Positions 5,447 through 7,604 of a DNA stretch of 7,604 nt are shown piece by piece. Made by a program: the position numbers and the translations under genes. Position 1 is the stretch's first letter. The number at the start of each line of letters is the position of its first letter. The notes beneath the pieces were generated by a model that saw only the letters and a program-made list of their open reading frames with translations, searched no databases and was not told the DNA's origin. The stretch is from Microcaldota archaeon (GTDB taxonomy: Archaea; Iainarchaeota; Iainarchaeia; JAADDC01): the NCBI GenBank assembly GCA_027074515.1, contig JALTCQ010000065.1, forward strand, positions 1 through 7,604. Direction: 5' to 3'.

Positions 5447-5603
5447 GTTCCTCGTGGTGAAGTGTCCCAAGTGCGGGAACGAGCAGATCGTCTTCAACAA
5501 GGCTGCTACGGTCGTGCGCTGCAATACCTGCGGTGAGATCCTTGCGAGGCCCACGGGATCCAAGGCTGAGATCCTTGGAAAGGTGGTGGAGTCGTTAACA
5601 TGA
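5421..5603 (+). CDS. rps27e: 30S ribosomal protein S27e
   Basis: The 60-residue zinc-ribbon protein contains PRSKFLVVKCPKCGNEQIVF (6-25) and VVRCNTCGEILARPTG (31-46). C15, C18, C34 and C37 form the zinc site, and the ending KAEILGKVVESL is typical of archaeal S27e. It is a structural component of the small ribosomal subunit. The start could be ATG 5421 (MKIPMPRSKF) or ATG 5433 (MPRSKF). The first is kept because archaeal relatives begin with a similar Lys/Pro-rich lead before PRSKF. The second has an AAGGATGA tract at a better distance and is possible. The gene overlaps gins by 26 nt and aIF2-alpha by an ATGA. In many archaea L44e precedes S27e in this cluster; here gins directly precedes it. 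Confidence 0.97.
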   Translation: MKIPMPRSKFLVVKCPKCGNEQIVFNKAATVVRCNTCGEILARPTGSKAEILGKVVESLT

Positions 5604-6391
5604 GCGCCAAGGCACCCGAGAACGGAGAGTACGTAATCGTTCGTATCAAGGACATTGTTCCCTATGGCGCGTTCTGCGAGCTCGTAGAGTACCCCGATTT
5701 CCGCGGATTCATCCACATTTCTGAAATATCTAACTCTTGGGTCAAGAACATTCGCCATCACATCAAGGAGGGCCAGATGCGCGTTGCGAAGGTCCTCGGG
5801 GTCTCCACCCACAAGAAGATGTGCGATCTTTCTCTGAAGCGTGTTTCTGGCGCCATAGAGAAGAGGAAGCTGGAGGAGGTCCGCCGTCGCAAGCGCGGGA
5901 TGGGTCTCCTTCGTGCCGCGGCAAAGCTAGCATCCCGCCCCGAGTCGGAGGTTGAGCAAATCTACGATCTTCTGGAGGAGCACTTCGGCGATGCGCTCAC
6001 GGCCTTTGAGTCTGTTGTTTTTGAGGGCGAGCACGTTCTTGACGACGTTAAGGGTCTGCCAGCAGACTGGAAATCTGCAATCATCGCCATAGCTAAGAAG
6101 TCCATAGAGATTCCGCGCAAGACCGTCAAGGCTCACGTATCTATAACTGTTCCTGGGCCGTTTGGTGCCAAAACGATCCGCGAGGTTCTTCAGAGGGCGA
6201 AGGAGCAGGTGGAGAGCAACGCCCACAGCGAAGCAAGGATTTACTACGTTGGAGCGCCCAGATACGCCATAGAGGTGACCACCACGGACTACAAGGTTGC
6301 TGACAAGATTCTCGCATCTGTCTGCAATGATATCGTTTCTGCCGTGGAGAAGGCGGGCGGAACAGCATCCTGGGAGAAGGTGGAAGCATGA
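5600..6391 (+). CDS. eif2a: Translation initiation factor aIF2 subunit alpha
   Basis: The 263-residue protein has the three domains of aIF2-alpha: an S1 OB-fold RNA-binding domain (about 8-83, EYVIVRIKDIVPYGAFCELV and KKMCDLSLKRVS), a helical domain (about 88-170) and an alpha-beta domain that contacts aIF2-gamma (about 176-258, with VPGPFGAKTIREVL and ARIYYVGAPRYAIEV). The aIF2 heterotrimer brings methionyl initiator tRNA to the small subunit. In the loop HISEISNSWVKNIR (39-52), S44 aligns by eye with the regulatory Ser51 of eukaryotic eIF2-alpha and S41 with Ser48, so a phosphorylatable residue is present. Whether it is modified here is unknown. The start overlaps the rps27e stop as ATGA, with a G-rich SD-like tract (GGTGGTGGAG, about 5582-5591) just upstream. 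The length is normal. Confidence 0.97.
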   Translation: MSAKAPENGEYVIVRIKDIVPYGAFCELVEYPDFRGFIHISEISNSWVKNIRHHIKEGQMRVAKVLGVSTHKKMCDLSLKRVSGAIEKRKLEEVRRRKRGMGLLRAAAKLASRPESEVEQIYDLLEEHFGDALTAFESVVFEGEHVLDDVKGLPADWKSAIIAIAKKSIEIPRKTVKAHVSITVPGPFGAKTIREVLQRAKEQVESNAHSEARIYYVGAPRYAIEVTTTDYKVADKILASVCNDIVSAVEKAGGTASWEKVEA

Positions 6392-6555
6392 AGCTTCGCC
6401 TGCGCAAGTGTCCCAAGTGCGGGAGATACACTTTGAAGGAGAAGTGCCCCGTTTGCGGGACGGAAACGGTTTCTGCCCACCCTCCTCGCTTTTCACCTGA
6501 GGACAAGTGGGGCGAGTACCGTCGAAGGGCGAAGCTGGAGCTGGGCCTCGTCTGA
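6388..6555 (+). CDS. nop10: H/ACA ribonucleoprotein protein Nop10
   Basis: This 55-residue gene starts with ATG overlapping the aIF2-alpha stop (ATGA, 6388-6391) and ends with TGA at 6553-6555. The zinc ribbon RKCPKCGRYTLKEKCPVCG (6-24) has C8, C11, C20 and C23. It is followed by the family-defining linker SAHPPRFSPEDKWGEYRRR (29-47). Archaeal Nop10 binds Cbf5 and supports guide-RNA-directed pseudouridylation of rRNA. All expected residues and the usual length are present. It is the last gene of the overlapping block, and its immediate neighbour aIF2-alpha is its usual partner in archaeal genomes. Confidence 0.96.
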   Translation: MKLRLRKCPKCGRYTLKEKCPVCGTETVSAHPPRFSPEDKWGEYRRRAKLELGLV

Positions 6556-6556
6556 T

Positions 6557-6564
6557 GTTTTAAG
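6557..6564 (+). promoter_or_regulatory. Possible TATA box for the PAC2-family gene
   Basis: GTTTTAAG is centred about 24-25 nt before ATG 6585, within the 29-bp gap after nop10. No SD-like sequence precedes the ATG, which fits a leaderless transcript. The gene may also be read through from the upstream operon. Confidence 0.4.
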
Positions 6565-6584
6565 CATGAATTCCTATTTCATAT

Positions 6585-7322
6585 ATGCGCGTTGTTTTGC
6601 ACAAGAACCAAAGGGCCGAAGTTCTGCTCACCGGACTGCCTGGAATCGGAAGAGTGGGCCACGTTGCTGCACAGTATCTCATTTCCAAGCTCCCCGTGGA
6701 GCACGTGGCATCTCTCTACTTCGAATCCTTCCCTCCACAGGTGATCATCAACCAGGGAATCGTTCGTCTCTTCACCAACGAGGTCTACTACGTTCCAGCG
6801 AAGCGGCCCTTCTTCATCCTTACTGGCGACTCGCAGCCCGTGGGTTCCAATCCTGAGGAGTTCTACGCGTACGTTGAGGCACTTCTGGACTTCTTCAAGC
6901 CCCGCGGCGTCAAGGAGATCATAACCATGGCAGGCATAGACCGCGGCACTCAGAGGTTCACGGACCGGCCAGGCGTGGTTGTCGCAGGCTCTGATGACGA
7001 GATTGTGGAGAGGTTCAAGGAGTTGGGGGCCACAGTGGACGAGGGTGGTGCCATAACTGGAGCTGCCGGTCTTCTTATAGGTCTTGGCGCCCTGCGCGGA
7101 CTTCGAGGCGCCTGTCTCATGGGTGAAACGTCTTCACAGCTGACTGCCCATGGAGATCCGACCTCTGCTGCCACCGTTCTTCGCATGGTTTCCAAGTACC
7201 TGGGCTTTGACGTGGACTTGACGGAACTGGACAAGGCTGCCGAATCCCTGGACGCGCTGTTGAAGAAGGTGGCCACGGCGCCCAAGGAAGAGAAAAAGGA
7301 GCCTGTAGACTACATCCGTTAA
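6585..7322 (+). CDS. PAC2-family proteasome assembly chaperone homologue
   Basis: The 245-residue protein matches the archaeal PAC2 (proteasome assembly chaperone) family: VLLTGLPGIGRVGHVAAQYL (13-32), ASLYFESFPPQVIINQGIVR (42-61), ITMAGIDRGTQRFTDRPGVV (112-131) and the Gly-rich segment GAITGAAGLLIGLGALRGLR (154-173) followed by GACLMGETS. Archaeal members related to PbaB assist 20S proteasome alpha-ring assembly; a direct role here is inferred from the family. A Lys/Glu-rich stretch (about 231-241) ends in DYIR. A Tyr near the extreme C-terminus resembles proteasome-docking tails, although Tyr is third from the end rather than second as in HbYX. It follows nop10 after a 29-bp gap, the usual archaeal gene order. 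No SD is seen, and a TATA-like box at 6557 suggests an independent leaderless start. Confidence 0.9.
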   Translation: MRVVLHKNQRAEVLLTGLPGIGRVGHVAAQYLISKLPVEHVASLYFESFPPQVIINQGIVRLFTNEVYYVPAKRPFFILTGDSQPVGSNPEEFYAYVEALLDFFKPRGVKEIITMAGIDRGTQRFTDRPGVVVAGSDDEIVERFKELGATVDEGGAITGAAGLLIGLGALRGLRGACLMGETSSQLTAHGDPTSAATVLRMVSKYLGFDVDLTELDKAAESLDALLKKVATAPKEEKKEPVDYIR

Positions 7323-7324
7323 AT
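7319..7324 (+). promoter_or_regulatory. Possible TATA box for the Nudix gene
   Basis: TTAAAT is centred about 24-25 nt before ATG 7346 and overlaps the PAC2-family stop codon. No SD lies before that ATG. It is short and AT-rich, so it may be chance; the matching distance is the support. Confidence 0.35.
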
Positions 7325-7336
7325 CTTTTCTTTTCT
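7323..7336 (+). terminator. Possible T-rich archaeal terminator after the PAC2-family gene
   Basis: ATCTTTTCTTTTCT directly follows the PAC2-family stop and contains two T4 runs, the type of pyrimidine tract at which archaeal RNA polymerase terminates without a hairpin. No stem-loop precedes it. The tract lies between the putative Nudix TATA box and the Nudix start, so it could instead be an initiator-region pyrimidine tract. Confidence 0.35.
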
Positions 7337-7345
7337 CACTACATT

Positions 7346-7604
7346 ATGCCAGAGTTTCTTCGTCCGAAGGTCTATACACTTGTTTACGTGATTCAGGGCG
7401 ATCGTATCCTTCTCATTCGTAAGAAGCGTGGTTTCGGCGAGGGATACTTTAACGGGCCTGGCGGTAAGGTGCATGTTGGCGAGACGCTCGAACAGGGGGC
7501 CCGTCGCGAGTTTCGTGAGGAGCTATGCGCTGAGCCTGGCCCCTTGGTGTGGCGAGGGCTTCTGGAGTTTTACAACAACGATTCGCTGGAGATGCTCGTC
7601 CACG
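7346..7604 (+). CDS. MTH1-like Nudix hydrolase (8-oxo-dGTP diphosphatase type), 3' end outside window
   Basis: The first 86 residues are present and the frame is open at the edge. The start MPEFLRPKVYTLVYVIQ and segment KKRGFGEGYFNGPGGKV (26-42) match the MTH1/NUDT1 branch of MutT-like enzymes, which hydrolyse oxidised purine nucleoside triphosphates. N36 sits where MTH1 has its purine-recognising Asn33. The Nudix box GX5EX7REUXEEXGU runs from G40 to A62 with E46, R54, E55, E58 and E59 intact; its conserved Gly is Cys61. The metal-binding Glu residues are all present, so activity is expected. The remaining substrate residues (the Trp-Asp-Asp region of MTH1) lie beyond the window. The ATG has no SD and lies about 25 nt from a TTAAAT element, so the mRNA may be leaderless. 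A role in cleaning the nucleotide pool would fit the adjacent replication genes but is inference. Confidence 0.92.
   Translation, partial: MPEFLRPKVYTLVYVIQGDRILLIRKKRGFGEGYFNGPGGKVHVGETLEQGARREFREELCAEPGPLVWRGLLEFYNNDSLEMLVH

Noticed and set aside
6566..6856. Alternative plus-strand frame starting at ATG 6566 before the PAC2-family start
   Set aside because: It reads in another frame over the clearly homologous PAC2-family N-terminus and gives a low-complexity product without family features.
1..7604. Search for CRISPR arrays, tRNA or rRNA genes, IS ends and toxin-antitoxin genes
   Set aside because: Nearly all bases are coding; the few gaps (800-850, 6556-6584, 7323-7345) are too short to hold them, and no repeated spacer pattern or terminal inverted repeat was found by eye.

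Overview
The window is archaeal chromosome. The core is a nine-gene, same-strand block (851-6555) that joins DNA replication genes (OB-fold protein, two PCNA sliding clamps, both primase subunits, GINS) to translation and ribosome-biogenesis genes (ribosomal protein S27e, initiation factor aIF2-alpha, Nop10). This linkage of PCNA, primase and GINS with S27e/aIF2-alpha/Nop10 is a known archaeal arrangement. Gene content and order, the zinc-ribbon insert in PriS and the full-length Gins51-type GINS fit a euryarchaeon in the broad sense, most likely Thermoplasmatota-like. That lineage call is inference and no marker here fixes it.

Layout. 1-71: C-terminal tail of a probable plus-strand gene ending in a PIP-box-like SLFDF motif. 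Its stop overlaps the stop of the minus-strand gene at 68-799, a single-domain KaiC/RAD55-family ATPase. 800-850: compact divergent promoter, with one TATA element in a near-symmetric purine/pyrimidine frame, placed to drive leaderless transcripts both ways. 851-6555: OB-fold protein, pcna1, pcna2, priL, priS, gins, rps27e, aIF2-alpha, nop10. Every adjacent pair overlaps (by 1, 4 or 23-26 nt), so the block has no intergenic base. 6585-7322: PAC2-family proteasome-assembly-chaperone homologue with its own TATA-like box. 7346-7604: 5' part of an MTH1-like Nudix hydrolase, cut by the window end. No tRNA, rRNA, CRISPR array or insertion sequence was seen.

How the genes work together. The primase pair makes primers and PCNA tethers polymerase, ligase and nucleases. 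GINS is part of the CMG helicase, and the OB-fold protein probably handles single-stranded nucleic acid. S27e, aIF2-alpha and Nop10 serve the ribosome, initiator-tRNA delivery and H/ACA RNP pseudouridylation. Co-transcription would tie replication capacity to translation capacity.

Most unusual points. (1) PriL has no cysteine, so it cannot carry the usual [4Fe-4S] cluster; its C-terminal ~100 residues look like a PriX-type cluster-free domain. (2) The first catalytic Asp position of PriS is Glu (FEFD instead of FDxD). (3) There are two adjacent, clearly different PCNAs, and the second lacks the client-binding C-terminal LAPR/K-I motif. (4) An RPA32/Stn1-like small OB-fold gene heads the clamp-primase operon. 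Together these suggest a modified priming and clamp apparatus.
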